A stretch of DNA of 62,475 nucleotides from an uncultured Flavonifractor sp. (GTDB taxonomy: Bacteria > Bacillota > Clostridia > Oscillospirales > Oscillospiraceae). The stretch lies in NCBI GenBank assembly GCA_944385625.1, contig CALWXZ010000003.1:1-62475 (forward strand). The letters are read 5' to 3'. The notes under the pieces are model-generated. The model saw only the letters and a list, made by a program, of their open reading frames with translations, was not told where the DNA came from and searched no databases. The position numbers were made by a program, and so were the translations under genes. Every line of letters begins with the position of its first letter. Position 1 is the stretch's first letter. Positions 42,132-50,358 of the stretch are shown here, piece after piece.

Positions 42132-43517
42132 ATGGAAGCAGCAGAAAACAATCCCCTTGGGACCCGGCCGGTAGGAACATTGCTCCGGACCTTTGCGGTT
42201 CCCAGTATCATTTCCATGGTGGTCAGCACCCTGTACAATATTGTGGACCAGATCTTTATTGGCAGAGGCGTGGGATACCTGGGCAACGGCGCCACCAATG
42301 TCATATTGCCTCTGACTGTGATTGCATTGGCCCTGGGGCTGCTGGTGGGCGACGGCGCCACCGCCTATTTCAGCCTGTGCCTGGGGCAGCAAGACCCCAA
42401 GCGGGCCGCGCAAGGTGTGGGGCAGGCCATTACGCTGACCATTTTAATCAGCGTGGTTTTGACCGTACTGTCCCTTTTGTTTTTAAGGCCCTTGTGCGTC
42501 CTCTTCGGCGCCACAGAGACCATCATGCCCTATGCCCTGGACTACGGGTATGTAATCATACTGGGCTTTCCCTTTTATACCTTCAGCATGGGCTTCAATT
42601 CCATTCTGCGGGCTGACGGAAGCCCGGTCTACGCCATGGTATCCACATTGAGCGGAGCAATTCTGAACACTATCCTGGACCCCATCTTCATCTTTGTGTT
42701 TCATATGGGGGTGACCGGCGCGGCAATTGCCACCATTCTGGGCCAGATTGTCTCCTGTATCATCACCCTGTTCTATCTGAGGCGGTTTAAGTGTATCGCC
42801 CTGACCCGGGACTGCCTGAAGCTGAAGGCCCCCCTCTGCCGGAAAATATGCAGTCTGGGAATCTCCAGCTTTGTCATGCAGCTGGCGGCCACCATTGTGA
42901 TTACCGTCATGAACCATGTGCTGGTCCAATACGGGGCGCTCTCCAAATACGGCTCCGAGATTCCCATGACCACCCTGGGCATCACCATGAAAATCAATCA
43001 GATCATCACGGGGATCGTCATAGGCATCGCGGTGGGCTCCCAGCCCATCATCGGATACAACTACGGCGCCGGAAAAACGGACCGGGTGCGGAAGGCCTAC
43101 TTTCTGGCCATTTTCTGCTCCACCATGGTGATGGGACTGGGAACCGTCCTCTTCCAGATTTTTCCCAACGCCATTATCAGTATTTTCGGTTCTGAATCCG
43201 CTCTATACAATGAATTTGCGGTAAAGAGTCTGCGCATTTTCCTGCTGCTCATCCTGCTCAACGGTTTCCAACTCTGTACCGGAATCTTTTTTCAAGCCAT
43301 TGGAAAGCCCGTCCAAGCAACGCTCATCTCCCTCTCCAGACAGGTCATCTTTCTGCTGCCCGCATTGCTCGTTTTGCCCCGTTTTTTAGGCGTAGAGGGG
43401 GCATTGTGGGCCGGTCCCGTGGGAGACTGCTGTGCCTTTTTCCTGGCACTGCTTTTTGGCGCAATGGAGATGAAACGATGGGGCACAACCCTGGACCCAG
43501 CCCATCCTCCAGCCTGA
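42132..43517 (+). CDS. MATE-family efflux transporter (MepA-like)
   Basis: The 461-residue protein has about twelve hydrophobic helices and MepA-like blocks: 'YNIVDQIFIGRGVGYLG' in helix 1, 'NSILRADGSP' and 'GSQPIIGYNYGAGK' at the start of the second half. It should expel cationic or aromatic compounds. It is controlled by the MerR-type promoter and is followed 31 bp later by an Old Yellow Enzyme gene. It is not close to the MATE at 9090-10391. Confidence 0.93.
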   Translation: MEAAENNPLGTRPVGTLLRTFAVPSIISMVVSTLYNIVDQIFIGRGVGYLGNGATNVILPLTVIALALGLLVGDGATAYFSLCLGQQDPKRAAQGVGQAITLTILISVVLTVLSLLFLRPLCVLFGATETIMPYALDYGYVIILGFPFYTFSMGFNSILRADGSPVYAMVSTLSGAILNTILDPIFIFVFHMGVTGAAIATILGQIVSCIITLFYLRRFKCIALTRDCLKLKAPLCRKICSLGISSFVMQLAATIVITVMNHVLVQYGALSKYGSEIPMTTLGITMKINQIITGIVIGIAVGSQPIIGYNYGAGKTDRVRKAYFLAIFCSTMVMGLGTVLFQIFPNAIISIFGSESALYNEFAVKSLRIFLLLILLNGFQLCTGIFFQAIGKPVQATLISLSRQVIFLLPALLVLPRFLGVEGALWAGPVGDCCAFFLALLFGAMEMKRWGTTLDPAHPPA

Positions 43518-43548
43518 AACACTATTTTTTACGATTGGAGGAATAACA

Positions 43549-44547
43549 ATGGCACAGATTTTTGATCCCATTTCAGTGCGCCATCTAACCCTGAACAGCC
43601 GCTTGGTCATGCCGCCTATGGCCAATGCAAAGGCAGACGAGCGGGGCTGTGTAACTGACGCCATATGCGCTTATTACCAGCAACGAGCAAAATACAGCAA
43701 GGTGGGCCTGATTATCACCGAGCACTGCTATATTCATCTCCAGGGAAAGGCCCATCCCGGTCAGCTCTCCATAGCCACTGATGAGACGATTCCGGCCTTT
43801 AGACAGCTGACCACCTGTATCCACGGGGAGGGCGTTCGGGTCTTTGCCCAGCTAAGCCACGCTGGGTCTGCCGCCATGTCCAAAAACACCGGACAGACAC
43901 CCGTCGGACCCAGCATGGTCTATCATCCCAAGCAACCGGAGGAGCTGCCCGCCGCCATGACCGTCGGGCAAATTCATGAGGTTACGGCCTGGTTTGCCCA
44001 GGCTGCGCTGCGGGCCAAGCAGGCGGGCTTTGACGGAGTGGAGATTCACTCGGCCCACGGCTACCTGCTCAACCAGTTCTATTCCCCTCTGGCCAATCGA
44101 AGAGCGGACGAATACGGCGCCCAATCGGTGGAGCATCGCATAAGATTTCACCGGGAGGTCATACAGGCGGTACGGGAAGCGGTGGGTAATGACTTCCCCA
44201 TCGCCATCCGCCTGGGCGGCTGCGACTACCAAGCGGGTGGAAGCACCGTGGAAGATTGCGTGGGGGCCTGCAAGATTTTCCAGCAGAGCGGCGTGGACCT
44301 GCTGGATCTCACCGGCGGCATGAACGGCTTTGTGCGCCCCGGCCACAGCGAGGCGGGATATTTCCGGGACATATCCATCCCTGTCAAACAGGCCGTCCAT
44401 ATTCCGGTGCTGTTGACCGGCGGCGTCACCAACCTGGACCAGGCCAAAAGGCTGATGGCGGACGGCTGCGGAGATTTGATCGGCGTGGGCAGAGCTATCT
44501 ACAAAAACCCCCACTGGGCGGATGGTCCCTCCCAAAAACCCATTTAA
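43549..44547 (+). CDS. Old Yellow Enzyme-type NADH:flavin oxidoreductase
   Basis: The 332-residue single-domain FMN protein has the OYE TIM barrel with the substrate-binding pair H-S-A-H-G-Y, the 'GVEIHSAHGYLLNQF' block and a C-terminal phosphate-binding G-G-V and G-V-G-R-A. It lacks the Fe-S and FAD domains of 2,4-dienoyl-CoA reductase. It should reduce an activated C=C bond of an enone or enoate. Coregulation with an efflux pump by MerR suggests detoxification or reduction of aromatic or electrophilic compounds. GGAGGAATAAC precedes the ATG. Confidence 0.92.
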   Translation: MAQIFDPISVRHLTLNSRLVMPPMANAKADERGCVTDAICAYYQQRAKYSKVGLIITEHCYIHLQGKAHPGQLSIATDETIPAFRQLTTCIHGEGVRVFAQLSHAGSAAMSKNTGQTPVGPSMVYHPKQPEELPAAMTVGQIHEVTAWFAQAALRAKQAGFDGVEIHSAHGYLLNQFYSPLANRRADEYGAQSVEHRIRFHREVIQAVREAVGNDFPIAIRLGGCDYQAGGSTVEDCVGACKIFQQSGVDLLDLTGGMNGFVRPGHSEAGYFRDISIPVKQAVHIPVLLTGGVTNLDQAKRLMADGCGDLIGVGRAIYKNPHWADGPSQKPI

Positions 44548-44565
44548 TGATCCAACATCGCCGGA

Positions 44566-44595
44566 AGCACAACCAGTTTGAAAACTGGTTGTGCT
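44566..44595. repeat. Perfect 14-bp inverted repeat after the OYE gene
   Basis: Arms 44566-44579 and 44582-44595 are perfectly complementary with a 2-nt loop. No T run follows. It may stabilise or weakly terminate the MATE-OYE mRNA. Confidence 0.7.
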
Positions 44596-44732
44596 GAGAC
44601 TGTGGAAAAAGGCTGCATGGCAGATGAAGCGGAACCCCGGCTGGATGAGGCCGGCCTCATAAGCGGAAAGATCTATAAACTATAGCTGCTATTGCTTTGA
44701 TTGCTTTTCGATTTTTTAGGTATTCTAAGTGT

Positions 44733-44770
44733 GCAGCCGGCCCGCCTGAACGGCAGACCGGCTGCTTTTT
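44733..44770 (+). terminator. Intrinsic terminator on + strand
   Basis: An 8-bp GC-rich stem (44733-44740 with 44758-44765) is followed by T5. It would stop readthrough from the MATE-OYE operon before spoIVB. Confidence 0.8.
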
Positions 44771-44796
44771 CTGGAGTACCCCGCTGGGCGTGAACA

Positions 44797-45843
44797 TTAT
44801 GAGTTCAATTCTGCCTCATCCAACATTGTTTCAATGAGGATTCCGTAACCTTGACTGGGATCATTTACCAGAACATGAGTCACCGCCCCCACCAGTCTGC
44901 CGTCCTGGAGAATGGGGGAGCCGCTCATCCCCTGGACAATGCCCCCGGTGGTGTCCAGCAGTTCGGGATCTGTCACTTTCAGCATCAGGTTGCGGGTATC
45001 TCCCTCTTTTTCGGGAAAAATACGGGTGATCTCCACCTGATACTCCTTTACGGTATCACCGGATACGTTGGAGCGGATGACCGCCGGACCCACCCGGACC
45101 TGACTGCGCTCCGCCACCGGCACCGGCTCCAGGCCATCGGCCAGCGCCAGATGGCTGCTCTGACCAAAGATGCCGCTGCCGGTATTGGACCACAGCTGGC
45201 CCAGATCCTGCTCCGTCCGGAAGGCCCCGTGGAGCTCCCCCGGCACTCCCTTTACCCCCTTCTGCACATCGGTGACTTCGGAGTAGAGGATGGACCCGGA
45301 CTGCATGGGCATCAGTTTTGCGGTATCCACATCATTGATGCCGTGGCCCAGGGCGCCGAAGGTGCCGCTCTCCGGGTCCCAGAAGGTCAGGGTTCCGATA
45401 CCCGCCATGGAGTCCCTGATCCAGGCCCCCAGCTTATACTGGCCGTCGGCGCTGCACTGGACGGCCTGGGCGGTAAACTGGACCTGCTGGTCGTCCCGCA
45501 CCGCCCGGATACTCAGGGCCTGGTCCCCTGCCTGCTGCAAAACGGCCTGAACCTGCTCAATGCTGTCCACCTCTTCCCGGTTGATGTGGGTGATGATGTC
45601 CCCCTCTTTCAGCCCGCAGTCCCGGGCCGGCGTGTGGCTGCCGTCGGCTGCGGTTACCGCGCCGAATCCGACCACCATCACGCCGTCGGAAAACAGTTTG
45701 ATCCCCACCGTCCGGCCCATGGGGATCACCTGCCGCTGCTCCGCCGCGCCAGCCGGCTGGAACCAGGCCGCGCAGGTAAGCAGCAACACCGCCATCAGTA
45801 TCGCTCCCACCCAGGGCCTGACCTTTGGTTCTTCTTTTCCCAT
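44797..45843 (-). CDS. spoIVB: SpoIVB serine peptidase
   Basis: SpoIVB is the forespore signalling protease that triggers sigma-K activation across the spore membranes. The 348-residue protein has an N-terminal signal/anchor helix, a PDZ domain (about 50-125) and a C-terminal S55 peptidase domain. The latter holds His in G-A-L-G-H-G-I and catalytic Ser in G-M-S-G-S-P-I. ATG 45843 has AAGGAG 13 bases upstream. A CATATTA element (45896-45902, minus strand) resembles a sigma-F/G -10 box. spo0A, its usual downstream neighbour, is 27.7 kb away in the same orientation. Confidence 0.94.
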   Translation of the reverse strand: MGKEEPKVRPWVGAILMAVLLLTCAAWFQPAGAAEQRQVIPMGRTVGIKLFSDGVMVVGFGAVTAADGSHTPARDCGLKEGDIITHINREEVDSIEQVQAVLQQAGDQALSIRAVRDDQQVQFTAQAVQCSADGQYKLGAWIRDSMAGIGTLTFWDPESGTFGALGHGINDVDTAKLMPMQSGSILYSEVTDVQKGVKGVPGELHGAFRTEQDLGQLWSNTGSGIFGQSSHLALADGLEPVPVAERSQVRVGPAVIRSNVSGDTVKEYQVEITRIFPEKEGDTRNLMLKVTDPELLDTTGGIVQGMSGSPILQDGRLVGAVTHVLVNDPSQGYGILIETMLDEAELNS

Positions 45844-46102
45844 TTGACACTTCACGCTCCTTCCCCAAACAGTAGGCGCCTCCTGCGCCCGGTTTTAATA
45901 TGGACCTGCGGCAGGCAAAAAACGCTGGCAATGAAATGTCGCTTTGGATTGGGGCCGCCTTCCATCGGCTGGGCGGCAGGCCGTTGCAAATTTACCCCTG
46001 TGCTTTTCTCCCCCCGCTTCCTGGTTTTGACCCGGGCTGCTGTGGTAGTTTTCCTTTTATTTGCATATGTTATGAAAGATAAGAGGAAAGGATGTGTCCG
46101 CC

Positions 46103-46618
46103 ATGCCGCGCCTAAACAAAACCGAATGGATTGCTTTTGCCGCCGCCACGGTGGCCGGCGCCTGCCTGCACTTTCTCTATACCCTGCTGCCCTGTCCCGT
46201 CACCGCGCTGGTGGCCCCCGTCCGGGAGAGCCTGTGGGAACATATTAAGCTGATCTACTGGCCCTGTCTCATTGCCGGGCTGGCGCTGCGCCCGAAGCAG
46301 CCGGAGCTGCTGGCACAGCGGGCTTTCTCGCTGCTGGTTTCGGTGGCGGGTATGCTGGCCATCGGCTATGTGTACCACATCTGCTTTCAGGGGGACTCCC
46401 TTCTCTTTGATATCGCCCTGTATGTGCTGATGATGGCAGTGTTTTTCCTGCTGCCCCACTTGCTGGGCCAGACCTTCTGGCGCGGCGGTCAGGCGGTGCT
46501 TGTTCTGCTGGTGCTGGCGCTGGGGGCGGCCACCATGCTGTTTACCTTTCTGCCCCCTGACGGGCTTTTGTTTGCCGACCTGTCCGGCACGCCCACCTGG
46601 GTCACCCTGCCCTGCTGA
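46103..46618 (+). CDS. Integral membrane protein (DUF6512-like)
   Basis: The 171-residue protein has five hydrophobic segments. It carries the pattern L-P-C-P-V-T-A-L-V-A-P-V-R-E-S-L-W-E-H-I-K between the first two, which I associate with DUF6512 membrane proteins. No function is known. It is a monocistronic gene between spoIVB and the nucleotidase gene. Confidence 0.75.
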   Translation: MPRLNKTEWIAFAAATVAGACLHFLYTLLPCPVTALVAPVRESLWEHIKLIYWPCLIAGLALRPKQPELLAQRAFSLLVSVAGMLAIGYVYHICFQGDSLLFDIALYVLMMAVFFLLPHLLGQTFWRGGQAVLVLLVLALGAATMLFTFLPPDGLLFADLSGTPTWVTLPC

Positions 46619-46725
46619 AGCAACATCCGGAGCGGGGAGGAGCCGGGAAAATCCCGTCTCACTTCCCGCCCTCCGGACGCCTGCCAAAATCACATAAAAT
46701 TTACCTGCTTTCTACATCGGATGCC

Positions 46726-46754
46726 TTGTAATTCTGTGTCCGTTTTGTTACCAT
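46726..46754 (+). promoter_or_regulatory. Sigma-A promoter of the SLH-nucleotidase gene
   Basis: TTGTAA (46726-46731), a 17-bp spacer and TACCAT (46749-46754) lie 120 bp upstream of the start codon. Confidence 0.6.
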
Positions 46755-46875
46755 GAAGGTATCCGATTCGCCCACATTCAGAGGAACCTTTTGTACCTGC
46801 GGATGGGTTCAGTGTTGATCCGTCGGCCAGAAAGTTCCCCGCTGGTAGGGCCCGGAAGGAAAGGTGGAATGTTTC

Positions 46876-49110
46876 ATGAGCAAACACACACGCAAGATCC
46901 TGTCATTATTCCTGTCCCTTACCATGGCCAGCGGCTTCTGTATCCCCGCCATGGCCGCCGAGGAGGAAACCCCCACCCCTGTGGACGGAGGCATTGTGGT
47001 GCTGTACACCAACGACGTCCACTGCACCAGTGACGACGGGATGTCCTATGCCGCCGTCGCCGCCTACAAAGCTGAGATGGAGGCCGGCTACGGCGCCGGC
47101 AACGTCACCCTGGTGGACAATGGCGACGCCATTCAGGGCGGTATCCTGGGCTCCCTGTCCAAGGGCAGCTGGATCGTGGACATCATGAACAACGTGGGCT
47201 ATGACATTGCCATCCCCGGCAACCACGAGTTCGACTTCGGCATGGATACCTTCCTGGACATTGCAAAAAATCAGGCCGAATACACTTATGTCAGCTGCAA
47301 TTTTGTGGACGCCGGTGGTAAGACCGTGCTGGACCCCTATACCATGGTCACCTACGGCGACGTGGACGTGGCCTATGTGGGCATCTCCACCCCTGAAACC
47401 ATGAGCAAATCCGCCCCTGTCTATTTCCAAAACGATCAGGGCGAGTATATCTACGGCTTCTGCCAGGACAAGGACGGCACCGCCCTCTACACCAAGGTAC
47501 AGGACACCGTGGACGCCGCCCGCGCGGCAGGCGCCGACTATGTGGTGGCCCTGGCCCACCTGGGTGAGGACGCCCAAAGCTCTCCCTGGATGTCCACCCA
47601 GGTCATCGCCAACACCACCGGCATCGACGTGGTGCTGGACGGCCACTCCCATACTACCGAACCCTCCAAGACTGTAAAGAACGCCGACGGTGAGGACGTG
47701 CTTTTGAGCCAGACCGGCACCAAGGCCCAGTCCGTGGGCAAGCTGGTCATCGCCCCCGACGGCACTATGACCACCCAGCTGGTTGCTCTGGCCGACGTGG
47801 ACACCACTTCCCAGGCCTATGCCTCCGCCAAAGCCTATATCGAGGGCATTCAGTCCGAGTACAAGGCCATGTCGGAAGAGGTGGTTGCCACCTCCTCTGT
47901 GGATTTGACCGTCAACGACCCCTATACCGGAAAACGGGCGGTCCGCTCCGCCGAGACCAACCTGGGCGATCTGTGCGCCGACGCCTACCGGGCGCTGCTG
48001 GACGCCGACATCGGCTTTGTCAACGGCGGCGGCGTCCGTGACAACATCGCCGCCGGGGACATCACCTATGGCGATATCATCAACGTCCACCCCTTCGGCA
48101 ACCTGGCCTGCCTGGTGGAGGTCACCGGCCAGCAGATCCTGGACGCCCTGGAGCTGGGCGCTATGCAGGTGGGTGTGTCTGAGAGCGGCGGTTTCCTGCA
48201 GGTCTCCGGCCTCAAGTACACTGTGGACACCTCCATCCCTACCTCTGTGGAGGTGGATGATGCCGGCAACTTTGTGAAGGTGGCCGGTGACCGCCGGGTG
48301 AAGGACGTCCAGGTCCTGAACAGCGAGACCGGCGCATACGCCCCCATTGATCCCAACGCCACCTACACCCTGGCTTCCCACAACTATATGCTCAAGTCCG
48401 GCGGCGACGGCTACACCATGTTCGGCGCCAACAATGTGAAGATTCTGCAAGATGAGGTTATGGTGGACAACGAGGTCCTCATCAATTACATCAAGGACGA
48501 TTTGGGCGGCGTGGTAGGCCAGCAGTACGCCAATCCCAGGGGCGACGGCCGCATCACCGTTCTGTATGCCGACGCCGACTTCTCCTCCTGGTACGGCAAC
48601 GCCGTCCGCTATGTGGTGAATAACGGCATCATGAGCACCACCAACGGCTTCAGCTTCACTCCCTTCGGCCAGGTAAGCCGGGCCACCGTCTATCAGGTCC
48701 TCTACAACATGGAGGGCAGCCCCGCCGTGGAGAGCGCCACCGTCACCGATACCGAGGGGATGTGGTACTCCGACTGCATCAACTGGGCCGCCTCCGTGGG
48801 TCTGTTTGATGGCACCGCCTTCGGCGAGGATCAGACCATCACCCGGGCCGAGATCGCCGATCTGATCGCCGCCTATGCCGACTACAAGGGCATTGCCTCT
48901 CCCACCGCCGACGGCTCCATGGAGAAGGCCCCCGACTATGCCTCCATCCCCGCCCAGTCCCTGGACGGCATGACCTTCTGCTACTACGCCGGCATCATGA
49001 CCGGCAACGAGGCCGGCCAGCTGATGCCCGCCGGCCAGCTGACCCGGGTGGAGTTCGCTCAGGTTCTGTCCAACTTCGCCGCTCTCACCGCCGAAGAGGC
49101 GGCCGCCTGA
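46876..49110 (+). CDS. Surface-anchored 5'-nucleotidase/UshA-family protein with SLH domains
   Basis: The 744-residue exported protein has a Sec signal peptide cleaved near A-M-A-A. A calcineurin-like phosphoesterase domain follows (about 35-280, with N-D-V-H, N-G-D, G-N-H-E-F-D and G-H-S-H-T metal motifs). Then come a 5'-nucleotidase C-terminal domain (about 330-540, N-G-G-G-V-R and G-G-D-G-Y) and three SLH repeats (about 560-735). It would scavenge nucleotides or other phosphoesters on the cell surface. ATG 46876 after AAAGGTGG is preferred to an in-frame start at 46864. Confidence 0.93.
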   Translation: MSKHTRKILSLFLSLTMASGFCIPAMAAEEETPTPVDGGIVVLYTNDVHCTSDDGMSYAAVAAYKAEMEAGYGAGNVTLVDNGDAIQGGILGSLSKGSWIVDIMNNVGYDIAIPGNHEFDFGMDTFLDIAKNQAEYTYVSCNFVDAGGKTVLDPYTMVTYGDVDVAYVGISTPETMSKSAPVYFQNDQGEYIYGFCQDKDGTALYTKVQDTVDAARAAGADYVVALAHLGEDAQSSPWMSTQVIANTTGIDVVLDGHSHTTEPSKTVKNADGEDVLLSQTGTKAQSVGKLVIAPDGTMTTQLVALADVDTTSQAYASAKAYIEGIQSEYKAMSEEVVATSSVDLTVNDPYTGKRAVRSAETNLGDLCADAYRALLDADIGFVNGGGVRDNIAAGDITYGDIINVHPFGNLACLVEVTGQQILDALELGAMQVGVSESGGFLQVSGLKYTVDTSIPTSVEVDDAGNFVKVAGDRRVKDVQVLNSETGAYAPIDPNATYTLASHNYMLKSGGDGYTMFGANNVKILQDEVMVDNEVLINYIKDDLGGVVGQQYANPRGDGRITVLYADADFSSWYGNAVRYVVNNGIMSTTNGFSFTPFGQVSRATVYQVLYNMEGSPAVESATVTDTEGMWYSDCINWAASVGLFDGTAFGEDQTITRAEIADLIAAYADYKGIASPTADGSMEKAPDYASIPAQSLDGMTFCYYAGIMTGNEAGQLMPAGQLTRVEFAQVLSNFAALTAEEAAA

Positions 49111-49132
49111 GGCCTGTATCCCGTTTTTACGC

Positions 49133-49172
49133 AAAAAAGATGGGGCGTGCATCTGCACACCCCATCTTTTTT
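49133..49172. terminator. Bidirectional terminator
   Basis: A long stem (49133-49150 with 49155-49172, one mismatch) flanked by A6 and T6 ends both the nucleotidase gene and the convergent TSCPD gene. Confidence 0.9.
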
Positions 49173-49174
49173 GG

Positions 49175-49423
49175 TTACGCCTGAACCGCCTGCTTCAGCG
49201 CCTGGGCCAGTTGGTCCGGGCAAGAGGTGGCCTTAAACCCGCAGCGGATACCCTCCAGCCGCCGGATGGCCTCCTCCACCTTCATGCCCTCCACCAGGCG
49301 GGAGATGCCCTGAAGATTGCCGTTGCAGCCGCCCTGAACCTGGAGGGAGCGGATCACACCGTCCTCCACATTCAGCAGCATACGTTGGGAGCAGACGCCC
49401 CTGGGATGATAATCAATGGTCAT
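49175..49423 (-). CDS. TSCPD-domain protein (TIGR03905-like)
   Basis: The 82-residue protein has a G-G-C-N-G-N-L-Q-G-I block and the C-terminal A-T-S-C-P-D-Q-L-A motif. It matches the protein at 40812-41060 in length and layout and is clearly a paralog. Function unknown. It diverges from the TetR gene. GGAGAG precedes the ATG. Confidence 0.88.
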   Translation of the reverse strand: MTIDYHPRGVCSQRMLLNVEDGVIRSLQVQGGCNGNLQGISRLVEGMKVEEAIRRLEGIRCGFKATSCPDQLAQALKQAVQA

Positions 49424-49484
49424 ATTTCTCTCTCCTTTGAACTTCCCTGTTAACGGGGCAAATCATACCATACTTTGGACAGGA

Positions 49485-49514
49485 TTGCAATTCTTTATCC
49501 CACTGTGGTATAAT
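49485..49514 (+). promoter_or_regulatory. Sigma-A promoter of the TetR-type gene
   Basis: TTGCAA (49485-49490), an 18-bp spacer and TATAAT (49509-49514) precede the start by about 60 bp. Confidence 0.65.
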
Positions 49515-49573
49515 AACCGCAAAGTGACCATCCGGCCAACCGATATTGGCGCCGTTGAGAGGAGGTGTGTCCA

Positions 49574-50134
49574 TTGGCTCCCAGTGCCAAGCTGGCTCTA
49601 TCCAATTCTCTGCGCCGTCTGCTGCAGAAGAAATTTCTGGATGATATCACGGTCAAGGAGATCGTGGAGGACTGTGAGGTCAACCGGCAGACCTTCTACT
49701 ATCATTTCCAGGATATCTATGATCTGCTCCACTGGTTTCTGGAGCATGAGACCACCGAGGCCCTGCAGTCCTGTACCTCCTGGCAGGAGGCACTGATGAC
49801 GGCGTTTCATTACATACAGGATAACCACGTCATCATCTATCATATCTACCGCTCCGGCGGCCGGGAGCATCTGGACTGTCAGTTTTTCACCATGTCCCAC
49901 GCCCTGACCGCCAAGCTGCTGGACGCCGCCGCCCAGGGACTGGTCCTGGACCAACGGGACCGGGATTTCCTCGTGGATTTCTATATGTACGCCCTGGCCG
50001 GTACCATGTTGGGTTGGCTGGCGGACGACATGAAGGAGGAGCCGGCTGAACTGGCTGCCCGCATCAGCTTCCTGCTGGAGGATGAGTTCCGCCGGGTGGC
50101 CCAGCGCTTTGCCATACCGCCCCAGACCCCCTGA
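49574..50134 (+). CDS. TetR/AcrR-family regulator (DhaS-like)
   Basis: The 186-residue protein has an N-terminal TetR HTH (D-D-I-T-V-K-E-I-V-E-D-C-E-V-N-R-Q-T-F-Y-Y-H-F) and a C-terminal ligand-binding helical domain. The layout matches the short DhaS-type subgroup. The likely start is TTG at 49574, eight bases after GGAGG; a GTG at 49565 lies inside the RBS. It may regulate the divergent TSCPD gene or the antiporter downstream; no operator is identified. Confidence 0.87.
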   Translation: MAPSAKLALSNSLRRLLQKKFLDDITVKEIVEDCEVNRQTFYYHFQDIYDLLHWFLEHETTEALQSCTSWQEALMTAFHYIQDNHVIIYHIYRSGGREHLDCQFFTMSHALTAKLLDAAAQGLVLDQRDRDFLVDFYMYALAGTMLGWLADDMKEEPAELAARISFLLEDEFRRVAQRFAIPPQTP

Positions 50135-50143
50135 TCTTCCCCA

Positions 50144-50184
50144 CCTCCCCGGTGGAACCTGTGAAACAGGTCCTGCCGGGGAGG
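50144..50184 (+). terminator. Terminator of the TetR-type gene
   Basis: A 9-bp stem (50144-50152 with 50176-50184) with an inner stem (50157-50161 with 50167-50171) is followed by a T-rich stretch. Confidence 0.8.
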
Positions 50185-50246
50185 TTTCTTGTCAGTTTTT
50201 TCGGTTGTTTCACGGCAGCATCCCAATTTTCTATCCAGGTTGACAA

Positions 50247-50275
50247 TTGACTTTTTGCCCAAATCCAACTACTAT
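50247..50275 (+). promoter_or_regulatory. Sigma-A promoter of the antiporter gene
   Basis: TTGACT (50247-50252), a 17-bp spacer and TACTAT (50270-50275) lie about 40 bp before the out-of-frame ATG at 50313. Confidence 0.65.
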
Positions 50276-50358
50276 TTTATATCATGTATGTGATAGTGTG
50301 ACAGAGGGGGGAATGGGCTACGGATTATCACTTCTTATTTGAGATCGCCATTATCCTG

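Noticed and set aside
46906..49158. A 750-codon minus-strand frame opposite the nucleotidase gene
   Set aside because: It mirrors the real gene and consists of low-complexity Gly/Val/His-rich sequence, the usual antisense shadow in GC-rich codon bias.
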